Part shown: positions 40,101 through 49,715 of the stretch, in pieces
Layout of the letters: each line of letters begins with the position of its first letter
Numbering within the stretch: the first letter of the stretch is position 1
Assembly: GCA_918797485.1 (NCBI GenBank)
Contig: CAKKNE010000006.1
Span: 2,604,001-2,668,000, forward strand
Source of the DNA: Pelagomonas calceolata
Taxonomy: Eukaryota; Sar; Pelagophyceae; Pelagomonadales; Pelagomonadaceae
Length of the DNA stretch: 64,000 nucleotides
Reading direction: 5' to 3'
Notes under the pieces: model-generated
Databases searched by the model: none
What the model was told of the DNA's origin: nothing
The model's input: only the letters and a program-made list of their open reading frames with translations
Program-made: the position numbers and the translations under genes

Positions 40101-43100
40101 CTCGGCCTCGGCCCGCTCCGCAGCGATCCTCTCCTGCTCGAGCCTTTCAGCCTCGGCCTTCTCGGCCAGAATGCGTTCCTTCTCGGCCTTTTCTTTAGCT
40201 TTCCGTTCCTTCTCGAGGCGTTTCTCTTCTTTCTTTTCCGCTTTCCGACGTTTCGCCTCGGCCTTCTCGGCGGCTTTCCGTTCGAGCATCTCCTGCTTCT
40301 CGCGCTCCTTCCGTTCCGCCTCTTCCTTTGCAAGTTTTTCGGCTTCGACGCGTTCCGCTTCGAGGCGCTCGGCCTCGGCGTGCTCCGCCTCTCGGCGCGC
40401 GTCTTCTTCCGCCTGCCGCGCTTCTTCTTCCGCCTTCTTTCTAGCGGCTCTGGCAGGCACGACAACAGCGGCCACGCGCTCGTCCTCTTGTTGTCTTTCT
40501 TCCATAGAACCGAAGAGAGGCTCGACGACTGGCGCTTCCGCATGATCACCGAACATCGACGACTGTTGCGGTAGTGCGCGCGTGTCGTCGTAGCCGCGCT
40601 GCTCCTCCACCATTTGATGAACTCGAGCATCTAAGCGTAGTACCAATACACCTCTGGTGGTATTCGCGTCGACCTGACCTCGCATGTCGATCTCGCAGGC
40701 ATCGGCCAGAGCTGCTGCTAGCGACCGTTTCTCGGCCGGTGTGAGTTCGTACAAGGCACCGTAGCCGATCTGGTACCACTCTTGTTCCGACGCCTGGACC
40801 TGGTCCCCGGTTTTCGGCATATACAGAGTGAGCTTGTCACCCTCTTCATACACCTCGATCTTCTCCCCAGATTGGGTCTTGGCCTTGAGGAGGACCGGAC
40901 CACTGGGAGGCTCCTTCTTGACCTTCTGGAGAGGCAGCTCCGTGACCACCGGTTGAGGGTCGGGCGTGAAATGCGACCTTTCTTCTACCACCGACAGATC
41001 ATCAGACTGCTTCAGGACGGGGGGCGACCGATCAGTAGCCGGCCCTTCATGCGCGCCGGGCGTGATGGGCCGTCTGATTTCTTCCATCGTCATCGTTTCC
41101 GCTTTGCCTTGTCTGCGGGGTTTCCGAGTAGTGGCGGCAGAAGTCGGCCTGGACGCCCCCGTGCCTCTATCAACCTTGCCGTCCTTGGAACGGGGCGGCG
41201 TGAGCGAAGCCGCTCGCGAGACGGACTTGGACTTCGGTCTCTCTTCGTCGGGAGTTTGTAATAGAGCATGCGCTCTGGGATCATTCTGAGCTTTGGTTCT
41301 AGGCGTATCCTCCTCATTCACGTGGGGGGGCTTGTAGGCGTGGTCGCCGCCGGGCGCGAAGTCCAACGATGGCCTTAATTTAAGTCCCATATCTGCTGCT
41401 GCTGTTTTCGGAGCTACTAAAGCCGATAGATCAGGCCTAGGCGACGCGCGCACCTTGAGAGCGAGCTGGCCGTTCTTCAACTCGAGATCAGAAGACAACA
41501 CGGCAGCCAGGGCCTCCTTCTCCGGCCTTAGTAAAAAGGATAGGGGCCCATAACCGGTAGCCGCCCACATACTACTTTCAACTGTTAATTCTTTTTTGGC
41601 CTGCGTCACGAATTTCAGAGCATCGCCCTTCTCATACGCATTTACTTCCCCTAAACCAGGTTGGGTAGAGGTACACAGTAACAGAGGGTCCAATTGAGCC
41701 TTGGCAGTTTGCGTTTCCCGGAAAAGATCCTCGGGCGACTTGCCACTTTCTTCAAACTGCACGGAAGTTTGCGTAGAAATGGGTATCTCGAGGTCGTACC
41801 ACTCCTGCTTGGAGAAGGGCATCTTGTCAAGGTCGGCCGTTAGTTTTGGCGCCTCCGTGCCCACGACCCTCGTACAAGCACTGAGGGAGGTACAGACCTT
41901 CTGCTTCTGGTCCAACGACATGGTCTTCCAGCCCTCGATGACTGCTTCTAATTGTGACTGTAACACTGAGCCTTCCACTCGGTCATCAGTTAAAGCTGTG
42001 TAAGCTTCTAACACCAAGCCTTCCGGATGGACGATGATATTCAAGAGAAGATGAGTCCCATGCGCATCTTGGACCGCGCCCCGATACAGCGCGGGTCCAT
42101 CTCTATCGCGGTTGAGCAATTTGACCTTGGCAGCTTCCGCGTCACCCTCAGCATTTTTACGAGATTTCCTTAAACGAGCCCGTTCCGCTTCCGCTTGTTT
42201 GCGCGCTTCGGCCTCGAGCCGCTCCTTCGACTGCTGGTCGGCGATCATCCTCCGCCGCTTGTCGGCCTCTTCCTGTCTACGTCTAGCTTCGGCACTTCTC
42301 TTGTCATCAAGCTCTTTTTGTTTTTTGGCCCTTAACCTAGCGCGTTCCGCCGCTAACACAGGATCGTGCAACATGAGATCTACTTGGATCTTCGCGAGCA
42401 TGATGCGGACCCTCTTTTGTAATTGAATAGCAGCATTGCCGGCAATTTCCCGGATTTTGGCCAGTAAGGGGCCTAGTCGCGCCTTGTCCGCGGCCTCCGC
42501 ATACGACACGACAGGTAAATAGTCGTACTCCGGCGAGATCTTCGGCGTCGGCTTCACGCCGTACTCATTTGCGGCCACACCTCGGTTGCGACTACGCATC
42601 AACTGGAGTTGCTGCTCCTCGCCGAGCGGCGACACGTTGTGGTCCCGCTTCGTCTGCAGCACATGGATGTAGACATGCGCCCCGAAGCCCTTGACCCGCT
42701 CCAGGTGCTCTTGTTTAAAAGGCACGGGACTCCCGTCCGGCAGGACAAAGGCGAAGCGCGGCGGTACGTCGCGCGACGGCACCATCTGCGCGTCGATCAG
42801 CGTCTTTCGTAAGTCGCGAAGAGTGTCCTCCTTGTCGTACTCCACAAATCCGAGCGGCCCCGTCGCGCCTCGGACTCTTATGGCAATTTGCGGCGGTTGG
42901 TTATTAATCTTCGATTGTATTGATTGTGTTCCTTGGGATTCATACATCGAACCGAGCGCGGGGTCGGCCCAGTTGTTGTTCGGCTCGTCGACGTATTTGA
43001 TGGGGGGTGGGTTCATGAGTGGATCGGGGCCCATCTGAGCTGTTTTAGGTCTTTGTACTGTGGCAAATGATTCTTCGCCCCAGGCCTTGAACAATGGTGT

Positions 43101-43559
43101 CGGGTCGTCCGTGTCCATCGTCGCGTCATCAACAACGGCCTCAAAGGGCCTCGAGGACCTCTTAGCAGTTAATAAAGATGGAACCATGTCCGCGATCGGC
43201 ACCTCGAAGGCCGGCAAGGCACTCACGTCGGGCGTCCTTACGAGACGAGACAAAGGCTTGTCCATGCGCGGCTTGGACTGCTGCAACAACTCCAACGAAT
43301 TCGTCCCGACCATTTCCGTGAAGTGCCTCCGGAAGGACTCGCCTCTGGCAAACACGCAGTAGTCGTCGGTCAACGCGTCGTACTTGCCGAGGATCTGCTC
43401 CTGCTTCACATTCCTAGAGTCCCAGCCTCCTTCGAGCTTCTTGAGTCGTTTGCGGCTTGGCCGCTTCCTCAAAGGCCGCATGGCGCCGCCGCGCAACGCG
43501 CTGCGGTCGACCTGGAGCGGCTGGCGCGTGCGCTTTTGCGGGCCTAGGTCGACCCCCAT
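28113..43559 (-). CDS. giant 5,148-residue repeat protein with novel repeated module
   Basis: One uninterrupted 15.4-kb frame from ATG 43559. The N-terminal ~250 residues are basic then mixed. Residues ~220-300 ([23 protein letters not shown] onward) look ubiquitin-like or doublecortin-like. An IQ-like helix ([16 protein letters not shown]) follows at ~375. A ~75-90-residue module recurs about eight times: three near residues 490-970, one near 2510, and four at the C-terminus (~4660-5130). It is typified by LLxSxY, G-x-L-x-V-x-A and a late LT-x-x-D/E-K. Between are long charged coiled coils (~1040-1350 and ~3340-3840), YGAEEFDE repeats (~1550-1920), and Glu/Pro/Ala arrays. Absence of introns over 15 kb is unusual here. 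A cytoskeletal scaffold is possible; function is unknown. Confidence 0.8.
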   Translation of the reverse strand: MGVDLGPQKRTRQPLQVDRSALRGGAMRPLRKRPSRKRLKKLEGGWDSRNVKQEQILGKYDALTDDYCVFARGESFRRHFTEMVGTNSLELLQQSKPRMDKPLSRLVRTPDVSALPAFEVPIADMVPSLLTAKRSSRPFEAVVDDATMDTDDPTPLFKAWGEESFATVQRPKTAQMGPDPLMNPPPIKYVDEPNNNWADPALGSMYESQGTQSIQSKINNQPPQIAIRVRGATGPLGFVEYDKEDTLRDLRKTLIDAQMVPSRDVPPRFAFVLPDGSPVPFKQEHLERVKGFGAHVYIHVLQTKRDHNVSPLGEEQQLQLMRSRNRGVAANEYGVKPTPKISPEYDYLPVVSYAEAADKARLGPLLAKIREIAGNAAIQLQKRVRIMLAKIQVDLMLHDPVLAAERARLRAKKQKELDDKRSAEARRRQEEADKRRRMIADQQSKERLEAEARKQAEAERARLRKSRKNAEGDAEAAKVKLLNRDRDGPALYRGAVQDAHGTHLLLNIIVHPEGLVLEAYTALTDDRVEGSVLQSQLEAVIEGWKTMSLDQKQKVCTSLSACTRVVGTEAPKLTADLDKMPFSKQEWYDLEIPISTQTSVQFEESGKSPEDLFRETQTAKAQLDPLLLCTSTQPGLGEVNAYEKGDALKFVTQAKKELTVESSMWAATGYGPLSFLLRPEKEALAAVLSSDLELKNGQLALKVRASPRPDLSALVAPKTAAADMGLKLRPSLDFAPGGDHAYKPPHVNEEDTPRTKAQNDPRAHALLQTPDEERPKSKSVSRAASLTPPRSKDGKVDRGTGASRPTSAATTRKPRRQGKAETMTMEEIRRPITPGAHEGPATDRSPPVLKQSDDLSVVEERSHFTPDPQPVVTELPLQKVKKEPPSGPVLLKAKTQSGEKIEVYEEGDKLTLYMPKTGDQVQASEQEWYQIGYGALYELTPAEKRSLAAALADACEIDMRGQVDANTTRGVLVLRLDARVHQMVEEQRGYDDTRALPQQSSMFGDHAEAPVVEPLFGSMEERQQEDERVAAVVVPARAARKKAEEEARQAEEDARREAEHAEAERLEAERVEAEKLAKEEAERKEREKQEMLERKAAEKAEAKRRKAEKKEEKRLEKERKAKEKAEKERILAEKAEAERLEQERIAAERAEAERLAAEEAERQRLEAERLEAERIEAERLEAERVEAERLAAEKAELERLEAERIEAERLEAERIENERLAAEQAEAERLAAEKAEAERLEAERLAALKAEEDKAAAAEALNAAAEGDDLAVLEAALADAKEKGVEDLATAEARRDELAALEAERAAEAERVEAERLAAEQAEADRLEAERLAALSAEEAKQEALASLTAADTVELIDAALAKADTVGVAADDDARVTASAKRAELVAEQARVDALKALEAACATEDLAAIDAALLHCAEVGLPDDADGTKTAAARREEVVLKLAEEKRVAAVAALEAAADVEAIDAALLACTEAGVAEDHAAVVAATEKRAVLVEADAQAAAPAPAAEAEEAAEPEGEEAAAPAPAAEAAEEPAVEEAAEPAPAPAADAADVDESYGAEDFEESADAPGPAPASEAAEPAAAPTDVDESYGAEEFDEPAPVAAPAAAPSAAPTDVDESYGAEEFDEPAPVAAPAAAPSAAPTDVDESYGAEEFDEPAPVAAPSAAPTDVDESYGASDFEPASPVAGPAPASEASEPAAAPSAAATDADESYGASDFEESTGAAGPAAPAPAADADAAEPAPAAEPSTPTPAATDVEDSYGADEFSELEESKGPTELSSSAVEAAPEPVAAPEEASSEQVVVPSAVPSVAPSVAATDVDESYGASEFEESAGVSEPVAAPEPATAAAPSAAPTDVDESYGAEDFDEPAPVAAPAAAAALEESADAYDDEAFSEFEESAGPAPVAAAPPSPAPASAPGPAEEAGPGPDAADGPAAAPAPAPADAEAVAAAEEVVEGVSDEVHQEAYAAALEATGSPAAAAEVAQAAAEAVVQKTLDEAEVEAPVAAAVLAHISAPAPAPGASPEAVAVAAEAARVEALEAKPDDVEFAEAEAARAAEEVAVALHIAPVSAPAPAPGVAASPIVSARAPAPAASTPISARAPAPAAAAPTTAPAPAAALTPLERSPRPELTPLKEDEPLEEAAPAPGTALGDPLKLDVSLEDSGTIVVGPATPSKQVDAAAADRTDVALQDAETAETRPPSRRPKKKGPAPAPSAAPVSAPAPAAAAPLPAAPAPAPPAHVAAAADEAFAEALAETADVAQAADAADDAAVAAAARDLVLAPVALAPPAPAPLAPAPAPGAASPLISARAPAPATAASPMVSARAPAPASLSPALAPAPGVAASPLISARAPAPAPGTAAASPMVSPMASARAPAFAPAPAPGAASTPVAAPAFAPAPVGAPVPFAPVGAPVAAPAPSPKVDDYETLIEPASAPATMARPMTTPEEQTKRISVVETLPPWARDAAPKGLGSYEDPIALWGLPDDVDADAYDLDACDATIYDDTPVQSADCVHTALVDVPGAGCLSCSFLKSSEGFVVEALSVARGQVYTLELSGDFDRQDCIDLTSRLTVEDGALKVNLPTRVLRLEGTPETFEREAFLSSLSELLDVSSEEIEIVSVKRGSILVEVRLAAHLEARLASLSAQELASFVATVQTTYEARKASGVALGEPLAAPEPEEDERSLAVSEKSLATAATAPSRAPVAVADDDERSLATATPVPFARPEAATPEPSPEPSAPPSPITPVAAASPVAAPAAAESPPAVDVAADDEPSAPEEPVEAVEPAAAPVPVPEPIDVEEEPAPTEAEPEAPTTPATARQARLSTASPREPVPEAVSPRESSPVTVIDPVTAAESPKASDDEAPEPVPAAAPTPAVAAAAPAPAEPIAEAASEEPTAEPPAPEPTAEPASEPDAEPAAEPTAEPTTEPTEEPPAEPPADEPAAEPAADEPAAEPAEEPTAQPVAEEPTVEPPAEPAADEPTAEPAADEPTAEPTAEEPSAEPEEPTAEPAEEPTAEPAAEPPAEPAADEPTADEPTAEPPAEPTAEPAADEPSADEPAAEPAADEPTAEPTAEPAADEPTAEPAEEPTAEPAAEPAADEPTAEPAADEPTAEPPAEPVADEPADEPAADEPTAEPPAEPTADEPTAEPPAEPMAEPPAEPAADEPAADGPTTDEPTADEPTADEPAAEPAEEPTAEPAAEPTADEPAAEPTPEPAAEPTPPAEPPVEPPSEPTAEPPADEPVADEPAPEPPAEPAADPEPAADPTPEPAADPEPAADPEPAADPEPAAEPAPEPKAATPEPSAPPSPEAATPEPVAEPPAEPTPEPQADPTPEPADPTPEQTDEDAAEAKRIEEAAQLKREEAARRAEEAEAKAAQMSLDLEKVEQQVQEVESAREETSARRQATEAQLDSARQKAEQLKAELKKEEEAERALVAAREKAEEARLANEAQEAKRAEAAEAKAKAAQQAEEASRLQAEAQAKADAAAQAKREAQEAQEAREAKIAEQKAKLAALEDDAAARAALEEEMRAEEEALLAEQAKLAEAEALEQEEAAKAAEADRKAAQEQEAAAQAAQKEAEEREAAEAAQRRADDEARVQAEAQAKREEAERRANEAEAQAAALNLDLEKVQAHTEAVESARAEASVRRQEVETLVEEQKEKQEVLKSSIKLEDAAEQELVEAQAKAAEANEEQALAAEKAQQAEEAKRAAEAQAAEAAQAQAEARAKADAAAQAKADAVEAERAKAQALEEKKAALQSANDDERAALEAELAAEEEALKAEQEKLAAAEEAERLEAEKAAAAEAKAKEEEAAAAKAAALEEAEREKAAAAAQALADEEARLAAAVEASPRPVEPPAPAEDAERTPPKAAQASPAATPPPEASPPGGTAVADALDAPAAATPPKAAAPAAAASATPEPSAPPTPKAATPEPSAPPTPEAAEPAAPATPPSEPAAAPAEPTPEPTPEPSEAADDSVAAEAPSEPAADPAPEPAADPAPEPAADPEPAADPAPEPAADPEPAADPAPEPAADPEPAADPAPEPAADPEPAADPAPEPAADPEPAADPAPAADPAPEPAADPEPAADPAPEPAADPEPAADPAPAADPAPEPAADPEPAADPAPEPAADPEPAADPAPAADPAPEPAADPEPAADPAPEPAADPEPAADPAPEPAADPEPAADPVPEPAADPEPAADPTPEPAADPEPAADPEPAADPTPEPSAPPSPKAATPEPDAEPAAEPPAEPTPDPQADPTPEPSAEPTPSPPTPEPTPTPPSEAVDDAAPAVDAEPSEAAQEAAAEISAAVVAAQDDSTVDDGTVATKDDGGDGGAPLADPAEAPPADEDVAEPPAEPNPEPSAPPTPKAATPEPSAPPTPKAATPEPSAPPTPKAATPEPSAPPTPKAATPEPSAPPTPKAATPEPSAPPTPKAATPEPAAEPSAEPPADAEPPVDEPAAEPAAEPAADAEPPADEPAAEPAADAEPPADEPAAEPAAADEPPAEPAADPTPEPPADEPSAEPPADEPAAEPAVDAEPPAAEPAADAEPPADEPPAEPAADPAPEPADETPAADEAAPSEPPAAAAPEPTEAEAEPSSPEPAAAEEPAAVEEAPSPPKPDVAAVEESAPEPQVAPAPEPAAEPATEAPAAAAEPEAPPSPQRPKTAVASARAILTEGVKVGEAFLLASVVDQDGNLGIHAYDTRTQKLWECTVLQEQWSHLGGALTELSGRQQASLARSILKDLVIDGSLKYDPFPAVRVASPAEEAKVPDSVPGIANIGAAADEPAPVTTTDRRPWTAEDEALEAPFLSDFAELTTLKKTGTPGQATKRRALYTEGVEVQDGRHLLCSIYNDDGALSVEAFEPDALMDYSLIVSCDEAGCEPSALNDDAAAYLIAERVCEGLTLVPQAHGAGDRLIFAPNRTADVLVIDDNSEGDDLESLLLAVNKQPREAPTFDGTTDEGYAVTLMEEAEGFRVRAMDPLRPWRAVERVFSLHVLEQAKYVPVTSHLTDADKDILGEALLKSVLAPADEEKPLEVHLTAPPDNLRPGSPQRTSRALLTLGVELDGQLVMASLYEKRRVIECQCFHAESGLACTLEVREKVWMKHGLKALKELSTEEKDRVCHAITESIALEEPLPPADLTAALREQAFSEALAKRAAAAPA
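30303..30536 (-). repeat. 39-bp coding minisatellite ([13 protein letters not shown]), six copies
   Basis: Six near-identical 39-bp units in the giant ORF encode the 13-mer [13 protein letters not shown]. Differences are mostly silent. The TP sites could be proline-directed kinase targets, which is an inference. Confidence 0.85.
30950..31640 (-). repeat. 42-bp minisatellite with 102-bp higher-order unit
   Basis: The base unit encodes [14 protein letters not shown] (42 bp). In about 31165-31470 two base units plus a short DPAPAA form a 102-bp block repeated about three times in a row with almost no change, a sign of recent block-wise expansion. Confidence 0.85.
33840..34800 (-). repeat. irregular Ala-Asp-Glu-Pro repeat tract
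   Basis: Units such as AADEPTAEP and PAEPPAEP recur with variable length over about 960 bp. The DNA words GGCTCATCAGC and GGCTCCGC alternate. It is less regular than the tract at 30950, so probably older. Confidence 0.8.
37960..38910 (-). repeat. [13 protein letters not shown] repeat tract
   Basis: About ten copies of an acidic motif around D-E-S-Y-G-A-x-x-F-E/D-E, separated by Ala/Pro linkers; the best three units are ~87 bp and nearly identical (38540-38800). The aromatic-acidic core resembles short linear binding motifs. Confidence 0.8.
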
Positions 43560-44078
43560 GGTTTAGGTCTGCCGCAGCGGCGGCGGCTGCCTGTGGCGCT
43601 ATCGGCCTTGGCTGCTTCCGGCGCGCGGCAGCGCTTGCTTTGCAGCCCCGGCGCTATAGGTGGCCAGGTAGTGCAACCGCGGCAGCGCGGGCAGCCCTTC
43701 CTCGTCGGGACAGGGCCTGCTGCCTCGCGTTAATGCCGCCTCGTTAAGCTGGGCCGGGGGCTGTGTAGCTGTAGTCCTAGCTAGCCTGCCATGGGGAATG
43801 GACGTGTCCTGGGCCCCGCGGGCTCGCGGCGCAGCCTTCGAGTGCTCCCGGGCACGCATGGGCTGCGATCGCCCGGCGGCTTGGTTTGGGGTCTCGGAAA
43901 TTGCCCACGGCGCCTCGTATTGGTCCGAGGGTGCTTGTGGAGGCTCTGGGAGGCGCGCTGAGGCCTGTGGAGCCGCGTCGGGCGGTCGCGAACAAAAAAA
44001 ACGCTGCTCCTTGTCATCGTCTTCGCGTGCGTTGTGCGCGCACCAATCGCCATTGTTTTGAATTCTGACCGCGGCATT
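43560..44078. other. divergent region upstream of the giant gene
   Basis: 519 bp with no supported gene. TCCTAGCTAGCC at about 43777-43788 contains CTAGCTAG, which may be a degenerate form of the CTAG palindrome, but the spacing is wrong. Confidence 0.35.
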
Positions 44079-45179
44079 ATGAACCCGGTTATACTACTTT
44101 TGCTGCACAGCCAACGCGAGGTTCTGGCGTTTAGCGCAAGGCTGCAAAAACCGACGACCAGCACGAAAAATGGCTGCTCGCGCGGCGCCTCGGCGGTGCA
44201 ACGTCGCAAAAATGGCGTCTCCTGCAGCGCCGCGGCCCACTTACCCTGCGACGCGACAACTGGCGCGTTATACGAGTGCGCCGAGGCCGCAGCGTTTCAG
44301 GCGCAGGCCGCAGCACTCCGCCAAGAAGCCGCGGCGCTCGAAGACGCGCTGCTCGCGGAGCGCCGCGCCCTCGAGCCCACGAAGGTCGTCGTGCCAGCAG
44401 CGACGACGACGGCACCGACTTTACGTACCCGCTCGACGCTCGCGGGCCAGCTCCTTTCGACGAGCTGGGAGCTCAAGGACGACGGCGCGGCCTTTGCATG
44501 TTTCGAGGACAACGGCGGCCACGTCGTCGCCCAAGCTGAGGGCACGTGGTCCGTCCGCGACTCGCGCCGGGGCGGCATCGGCGTCAAAATTCGGCTCTAC
44601 GCGCGCGGCCGCGTCGACGGCCGCATCGTGTCCACGGTCGCGACCTTCGACGCGCTCCATCCTGACGACGCCCGCGACGCGCGAGAATTACAACGGACGC
44701 TCGCCGACGCCGTCCGCGATGCAGAAAAAGCAGCGGCGCGGCTGGTGCCCCTCGAGGCGCTGAACTTCGTCGAGCCGCCGCAAGCGTTCTGGCCGAAATT
44801 AAATACCGAGAGCCTCGCGAGCCGCTTCGTCCAGAAGCTCCGCACGACGTCCCGGCGGCGACGCGCGCGGCGGATCCGCAAACTGTCGCTTCAGAGCATT
44901 ACCGCGGCCCGGCGCGCGTACGATAAGAATGCGCGAGCGGCCGCGGTGGCGGAAAGGGGCGAACCGGCCGTCGTGGGCGGCGTCGCGCTCGTGGTCGCCG
45001 CTTCTGGCAACGTTCGCGTCGACGGCCTCGCGCCGGTCCTCGCGACGACCTGGGCGCCGTCGCCGGGCGCCTTACTGCGCGGCGAGGCCTACGTCGTCGA
45101 CGGGGCGCCCGCGGCGGCGAAGAAGTCGCGCCGCCGGGCCGGCGGCCGCGCGGGCGGCGTCTCTACACGACTCGCCTGA
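44079..45179 (+). CDS. plastid-type hypothetical protein
   Basis: The protein has 366 residues from the ATG at 44079. MNPVILLLLHSQREVLAFSARLQKP gives a hydrophobic leader followed by L-A-F-S-A, close to the plastid cleavage motif of secondary-plastid algae. A helix rich in Ala/Glu follows (AEAAAFQAQAAALRQEAAALEDALLAERR), then a domain starting TLAGQLLSTSWELKDDGAAFACFEDNG with TWSVRDSRRGGIGVKIRLYARGRVDG, which suggests an eight-strand barrel such as lipocalin/fibrillin-like folds. A basic cluster (SRRRRARRIRK) comes later. Assignment beyond plastid-type is not possible. Confidence 0.6.
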   Translation: MNPVILLLLHSQREVLAFSARLQKPTTSTKNGCSRGASAVQRRKNGVSCSAAAHLPCDATTGALYECAEAAAFQAQAAALRQEAAALEDALLAERRALEPTKVVVPAATTTAPTLRTRSTLAGQLLSTSWELKDDGAAFACFEDNGGHVVAQAEGTWSVRDSRRGGIGVKIRLYARGRVDGRIVSTVATFDALHPDDARDARELQRTLADAVRDAEKAAARLVPLEALNFVEPPQAFWPKLNTESLASRFVQKLRTTSRRRRARRIRKLSLQSITAARRAYDKNARAAAVAERGEPAVVGGVALVVAASGNVRVDGLAPVLATTWAPSPGALLRGEAYVVDGAPAAAKKSRRRAGGRAGGVSTRLA

Positions 45180-45275
45180 TGTCCATACTGCCCGCCACGC
45201 ACGACCTTCGAAGAATTCCTCTCAATCGCCGCTCCTCTGTATATATACCCCTGTTGTCCATAAGCACATGTATAC

Positions 45276-46004
45276 TTAGTAGTCGCCCACGTGGAACGCG
45301 TATTCGACGACGCGGCGGATCATCTCCGGCGGGAGCAGCGGCAGCTTCGGGATAAACGTCGCGGCGATGGCGTTGAGGTGGGCGCGCTCGTATTTTTTGA
45401 TGCCGCCCGCGGCGTGGACTTTTCGGAGGTAACTTGAGGGCCTTCCGGCGAGAGTACTTCCGGAGGGCCCGGGCCTCAGTGCCGTTTCTTCGGAAAGGGT
45501 GGCGCCGGCGCGGAGTAGCGTTGGGTAGATTCGTTCTTGGTTCCCTTTAATTATTGCCAAATCCAACGATGTCCACCCGTGAGTCCTGAGCCCCGCGTTC
45601 ACCGCGGCGCCTGCATTGAGGAGCAGTTCCACGCACTCGACACTAGAATCATCGCGCCAACATGCCCAGTGAAGGGGCGTCCAGCCTGTTGATGATGGGC
45701 AGTTCACGTTGGCCCCGGCGTTGACGAGGGCCACCACAAGCTTCGGATGCCCGAAGCTGGCCGCGAGAGAAAGTGGAGTCGACGACCGCGTCGTCTCTGC
45801 ATTTATATCCGCTCCCGCATCGACGAGGATGTTTAAGCAGGTGATCCGATTATCCGCGTCTGACTCCCTTTTTTCGCACAAATGGTGGAGAGGCCTTAAG
45901 CCGTTGGACTCTGCTAGATTTGGCGAAACGCCTTCCCCGAGCAATTTTCGCAACGCGTCGACGTCGGCGTTGCGGGCGGCAGAGTGTATTGGCTCATATG
46001 CCAT
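45276..46004 (-). CDS. ankyrin-repeat protein with shared C-terminal motif
   Basis: The protein has 242 residues. Four to five ankyrin repeats span ~3-170 (EPIHSAARNADVDALRKLLGEGV, RPLHHLCEKR, TPLSLAASFGHPKLVVALVNAGANVN, TPLHWACWRDDSSVECVELLLNAGAAVN, TSLDLAIIKGN). The C-terminus SSYLRKVHAAGGIKKYERAH, then LPPEMIRRVVEYAFHVGDY, recurs in altered form in the ankyrin ORF at 59916-60510, so the two are paralogs of an expanded family. It probably mediates protein binding. The start ATG is preceded by a CTAG palindrome 157 bp upstream. Confidence 0.85.
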   Translation of the reverse strand: MAYEPIHSAARNADVDALRKLLGEGVSPNLAESNGLRPLHHLCEKRESDADNRITCLNILVDAGADINAETTRSSTPLSLAASFGHPKLVVALVNAGANVNCPSSTGWTPLHWACWRDDSSVECVELLLNAGAAVNAGLRTHGWTSLDLAIIKGNQERIYPTLLRAGATLSEETALRPGPSGSTLAGRPSSYLRKVHAAGGIKKYERAHLNAIAATFIPKLPLLPPEMIRRVVEYAFHVGDY

Positions 46005-46160
46005 AATATGCCAAATTGTTATTTACCATCTGAGAGTCGGCTCTGGTACACTGGTCCAACTCCCACCAATTCCGGTGCTCGACGGCTACTGGACGGCGCC
46101 GATTAGGCACCGTTCTCGCTCCAAAATGCGGGCCAAAATATGTCCTGGAGCCTACACTCA

Positions 46161-46185
46161 GCCTAGCGGCCTGTAAGACACTAGC
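46161..46185. promoter_or_regulatory. CTAG-palindrome motif upstream of ankyrin gene
   Basis: GCCTAGCGGCC and TGTAAGACACTAGC flank this site. It is the reverse-strand match of 7677-7699, with identical inner TGTAAGACACTAG and 18-bp core spacing. The 325-bp gap 46005-46329 holds nothing else I can support. Confidence 0.55.
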
Positions 46186-46329
46186 AAGCAAGCCGTAGCC
46201 TGGCCCCGGGGAGCGGGAGGGGTCCGGGGGACCCCGCGACGTAATAGCCCGAGCCTTATCAGAAGAAGCCGCCGCGAGACGATGGTCACGTTCCCGGACG
46301 AATGTAGACAGGAAGTACTACTACTAAAC

Positions 46330-48330
46330 TTAAGTCGTGCTCGGCACGTACGGAAACGGCACGACCTCCTCTTGGGTGGTCTGCGCCTCCCAGAGATCGG
46401 CGTACCGACCATTTGCTGCCAGCAACTGCGCGTGCGTCCCTCTTTCCGCGACCTTGCCCTCCTCCAGCACCACGATCTCGTCGGCATCGGCGACCGTCGA
46501 CAGGCGATGGGCGATGACCAGCGTCGTCCGGTTCCGGCCATGCGTCTTGAGGTGCGCCATGATCTCGGCTTCGGTTTCGGTATCTAGGGCAGAAGTCGCC
46601 TCGTCGAAGCAGCAGACCGGTGCGTCCTTGAGGATGGCCCTTGCTAAGGCTACTCGTTGTTTTTCTCCACCAGATAGTTTTAAACCTCTATCACCGACGA
46701 GCGTCTCGTAGCCGTCCGGCAACGTTAACAGTAGTGGACCAAGATTCGCCGCTTCTGCTGCTCTTTGTACAGCACTGAAATCACTGTCTAGATTGCCATA
46801 GTGGATGTTGTGCTTGATGGACGAGTTAAATAAAGGAGTCTCTTGCGGCACCACCGCTATACTACGTCTTAGGTCGCCGACATCTAGATCCTTGACATCG
46901 ACGCCGTCGACCGTGATCTTGCCCTTGTCCGCGTCGTAGAATCTGAAGAGTAATCGCAGTAACGTCGACTTGCCGCACCCGCTTGGACCGACGAACGCGA
47001 CCGTTTTCCCCGCTTGAATATCTATATCCACTCCTCTCAATACCGAATCTCGTCCTTCGTACCCAAAGTGGACGTCCTCAAAGCGAATACAAGGAGGATC
47101 GACGGGCGGGTCGTGGCCCGGGCCGCGCGCGATCGATGTCGTTGCGTAGGACGCGGGCACGGGGCCGGGCTTTTTATCTAGTAGATCGAACATGTTCTCC
47201 ATGTCCACCAAAGCCTGGTTGATCTCCCGGTAGACCATGCCGATGAAATGTAAGGGCATGGCCAATTGAAATAGTAAACCGTTCACCAGGACGAGGTCGC
47301 CGACCGTCGCCGTACCAGAGGCAATATCTCCAGCGGTTAACAGCATGATCGAACTGAGACCGACGGCGAAGATGGCCTGCTGCCCGAAATTCAGGATAGA
47401 TAGGGTCTTCTGGACGTCCACCGCCTGCGCCTGGTACTCGCCTAAGAGCTTATCATACTGTCTAGCTTCGTGCTCCTCGTTGCCAAAGTACTTGACGGAC
47501 TCATAGTTTACTAGTGTATCAATCGCATGACCACCAACAGCGGCGTCGGCGGCGTTCATGCGCTTTCGGATGGGTATCCTCGACGCTGAGTATTTTACGG
47601 TAAAGAGCACGTAAGCGCCTACCGTAGCCAAGCAAGCCAGCGCGTGGTAGCTCCCGAACTTCGTCGCCACGATACCTGTGACTAAGCTTATTTCCAGTGT
47701 GGTCGGAAACACGTTGAACAGCGTCATGCTCACCAAATAGTTCACACTCCGCGCTCCTCGATCCACAGTTCTGGAAAGTTGCCCCACATTTCTGTCTAAG
47801 TGAAACGCATGGTCCAAGGCGTGCAAGTGGCGATACACTCCAAGAGCGACATTGCGGATCGCCTGCTGACTAACGGTCGCAAAAATGGCATTGCGCGCCT
47901 CTTGGAATCCGGACGCACCCAGTCGCGCGACACCGTAGCCCGCCAACACCGCGACGGGCGCCGCCACGACCGCATCATTCGTCGACAACACATCAATGGC
48001 CTCCTTGAAGAGGAACGGCGTGCCGATCGTTAAGGCCTTGGCGCCGACCAGTAAGGATGCGGATAAGGCCACTCTCTGCCTTATGGACTGCGCCGTCTCC
48101 TTTGGTATGGCCTTGCCCGTCGTTATCGACGCATCTTGCTTCGTCTCGTCGACGGGCGGCCACAGTTGTGAGGCTAAGAGGCGGACGATGCGCTGGGCTC
48201 GTTGCGGAGCTGGTTTCGCTTCTCGTAAACCAGCCTCTTCCACGCCGCCGCCGGACCAGATGGATCGCTTCGGTCGCCAGGTATTTGTGATGACGACGCG
48301 CGGCGCGCGCCGCAGTGTGAGTGTCAGCAT
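46330..48330 (-). CDS. ABCB7: mitochondrial ABC exporter, ATM1/ABCB7 type
   Basis: The protein has 666 residues, a half transporter with one membrane domain and one ATPase domain. The basic, Arg/Ser-rich leader ([23 protein letters not shown]) fits a mitochondrial presequence. The membrane part (~90-390) matches ATM1: [33 protein letters not shown] and [19 protein letters not shown]. The ATPase part has Walker [12 protein letters not shown]-loop VPQETPLFN, signature [16 protein letters not shown], Walker [12 protein letters not shown] and switch His (VIAHRLSTV). ATM1 proteins export a glutathione-linked sulfur/iron-sulfur precursor for cytosolic Fe-S assembly. The gene is divergent from 48606. 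Confidence 0.95.
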   Translation of the reverse strand: MLTLTLRRAPRVVITNTWRPKRSIWSGGGVEEAGLREAKPAPQRAQRIVRLLASQLWPPVDETKQDASITTGKAIPKETAQSIRQRVALSASLLVGAKALTIGTPFLFKEAIDVLSTNDAVVAAPVAVLAGYGVARLGASGFQEARNAIFATVSQQAIRNVALGVYRHLHALDHAFHLDRNVGQLSRTVDRGARSVNYLVSMTLFNVFPTTLEISLVTGIVATKFGSYHALACLATVGAYVLFTVKYSASRIPIRKRMNAADAAVGGHAIDTLVNYESVKYFGNEEHEARQYDKLLGEYQAQAVDVQKTLSILNFGQQAIFAVGLSSIMLLTAGDIASGTATVGDLVLVNGLLFQLAMPLHFIGMVYREINQALVDMENMFDLLDKKPGPVPASYATTSIARGPGHDPPVDPPCIRFEDVHFGYEGRDSVLRGVDIDIQAGKTVAFVGPSGCGKSTLLRLLFRFYDADKGKITVDGVDVKDLDVGDLRRSIAVVPQETPLFNSSIKHNIHYGNLDSDFSAVQRAAEAANLGPLLLTLPDGYETLVGDRGLKLSGGEKQRVALARAILKDAPVCCFDEATSALDTETEAEIMAHLKTHGRNRTTLVIAHRLSTVADADEIVVLEEGKVAERGTHAQLLAANGRYADLWEAQTTQEEVVPFPYVPSTT

Positions 48331-48475
48331 CGGTCAAATTATGGGAGAGCAGAGCTGCGAAATCTATCCGATCGTATCCATGCCTCGCAGCGTCGTCTGT
48401 GCTTATAACCAGCAAAGCTTATTATGCTTTTGCGCCGCAACACGACGCCTACTCAGCTTCAGCGCGAGCAGTCGA

Positions 48476-48499
48476 GCTAGCGTGATGTTAGACACTAGC
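48476..48499. promoter_or_regulatory. CTAG-palindrome motif in divergent promoter
   Basis: GCTAGCGTGATGTTA then GACACTAGC, cores 18 bp apart, in the 275-bp gap between the ABC exporter (-) and the phosphatase relative (+), 107 bp from the latter's ATG. Confidence 0.55.
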
Positions 48500-48605
48500 A
48501 ATCTCGGCAGCCGAGCTCGGGCAGCCCCTTTCACGGCCGCCGACAGTAAATCACTCGGCGCGAGTTGGAGCAGCCGCTATTTTGACGCCACCGCAGCGAC
48601 GCACG

Positions 48606-49514
48606 ATGGTCAACGGCACGGTCATCACCCTCTACTTGATGCGTTCGGGCCCCTCCTGCGCCGACGCGCTGGACGGCTGCACCGCTAACATAGCGAAAGC
48701 GGCCGCGGCCTTCGGGGCGCAGCGCGACGGCATCAACGACGCCCTCGCGGGCACGCCCTACAATGCCGTAGATATAAAACCGGGCTGCCGCCTCACACTC
48801 GACGACGGCCAATCAGTAAGGCTGAGGGACGCCTACAGCGACCCGGGCCTGACGACTTATGGTAGAGATAGGTCTCGAGCCGCTGGCAGAGAGCTGAGAC
48901 GGCGCGTCGAGCCGGACCTCGTCGTTTGTTCCGTGCTGCGAAGGGCTCGGTTAACGGCCGAGGCCGCGTTTCCTTCTCATGATATCTTCACGGCGCCCTA
49001 CTTAGCTGAAGCGGAGGACGACCGCTTGCTCGCGTTGGACGACGCGCCCATGTCGCCCTCGGCCGGAGGGCTGTCCTACGTCGATCCTACCAGACGAGAC
49101 TGGGCCTCGTCAAATTATCATGCGTTTTTGACGTTTCTGGGCGGGCGCCTCGCTCGAAAGCCGCGCGCCTCCAAATCAAGTTCCTTGTCGGAGAAGATAA
49201 CCGCCGAGTCGGATCATACGGCGGTTGCCGTGACGCACGGCGCTTTACTCAAAAAGGCCTGCGGGTTGGACGCGGAGCCGCCCCACAATACCGTTTGGAG
49301 AAGGAGGCTCTTGGTCACCCAAGAGCACGTGCGCGAGGAGCCGGGGCCCTGCGACCTGTTTATGGATGCGACGCCACCGGTTCATTTGAGCGTCGGTTGT
49401 GATGATGCTCCTCACAAGCCCTGGGACGTGAGTCCCTTCCTCGACGATGAGGCGGTGCTCACGGGACCTGGGACGTTCTCGTTCCCCGACGAGGTGGTGC
49501 ACGACGAGCTTTGA
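48606..49514 (+). CDS. histidine-phosphatase superfamily relative lacking the first catalytic His
   Basis: The protein has 302 residues from the ATG at 48606. The fold is suggested by LYLMRSGPSCAD at the N-terminus, DPGLTTYGRDRSRAAGREL (~90), DLVVCSVLRRARLTAEAAF (~110) and AVAVTHGALLKKAC (~215). These line up with motifs 1, 2, 3 and the second catalytic His of phosphoglycerate-mutase-like phosphatases. Motif 1 should read R-H-G; here it is R-S-G, so the His that forms the phospho-intermediate is Ser. The protein is probably a pseudoenzyme or has a changed chemistry. The ATG used matches the strand before the motif. Confidence 0.75.
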   Translation: MVNGTVITLYLMRSGPSCADALDGCTANIAKAAAAFGAQRDGINDALAGTPYNAVDIKPGCRLTLDDGQSVRLRDAYSDPGLTTYGRDRSRAAGRELRRRVEPDLVVCSVLRRARLTAEAAFPSHDIFTAPYLAEAEDDRLLALDDAPMSPSAGGLSYVDPTRRDWASSNYHAFLTFLGGRLARKPRASKSSSLSEKITAESDHTAVAVTHGALLKKACGLDAEPPHNTVWRRRLLVTQEHVREEPGPCDLFMDATPPVHLSVGCDDAPHKPWDVSPFLDDEAVLTGPGTFSFPDEVVHDEL

Positions 49515-49715
49515 GTCTTTTTGACACGCGACGACGACCACAACGCCGTCGACTCGAGGACCAGCGGCGCGGGGGATGCCACAGAACAGCCAGGAGCACA
49601 CGACCAACATCCGGGAGAAGTGCGACCACGCTCCACTCCGGTGGTGTACATCGAGTCGTCGAGGCGCCCCACGCCATCGACGCGACGATTCCACGCATGT
49701 TTAAACAGTTATAAT

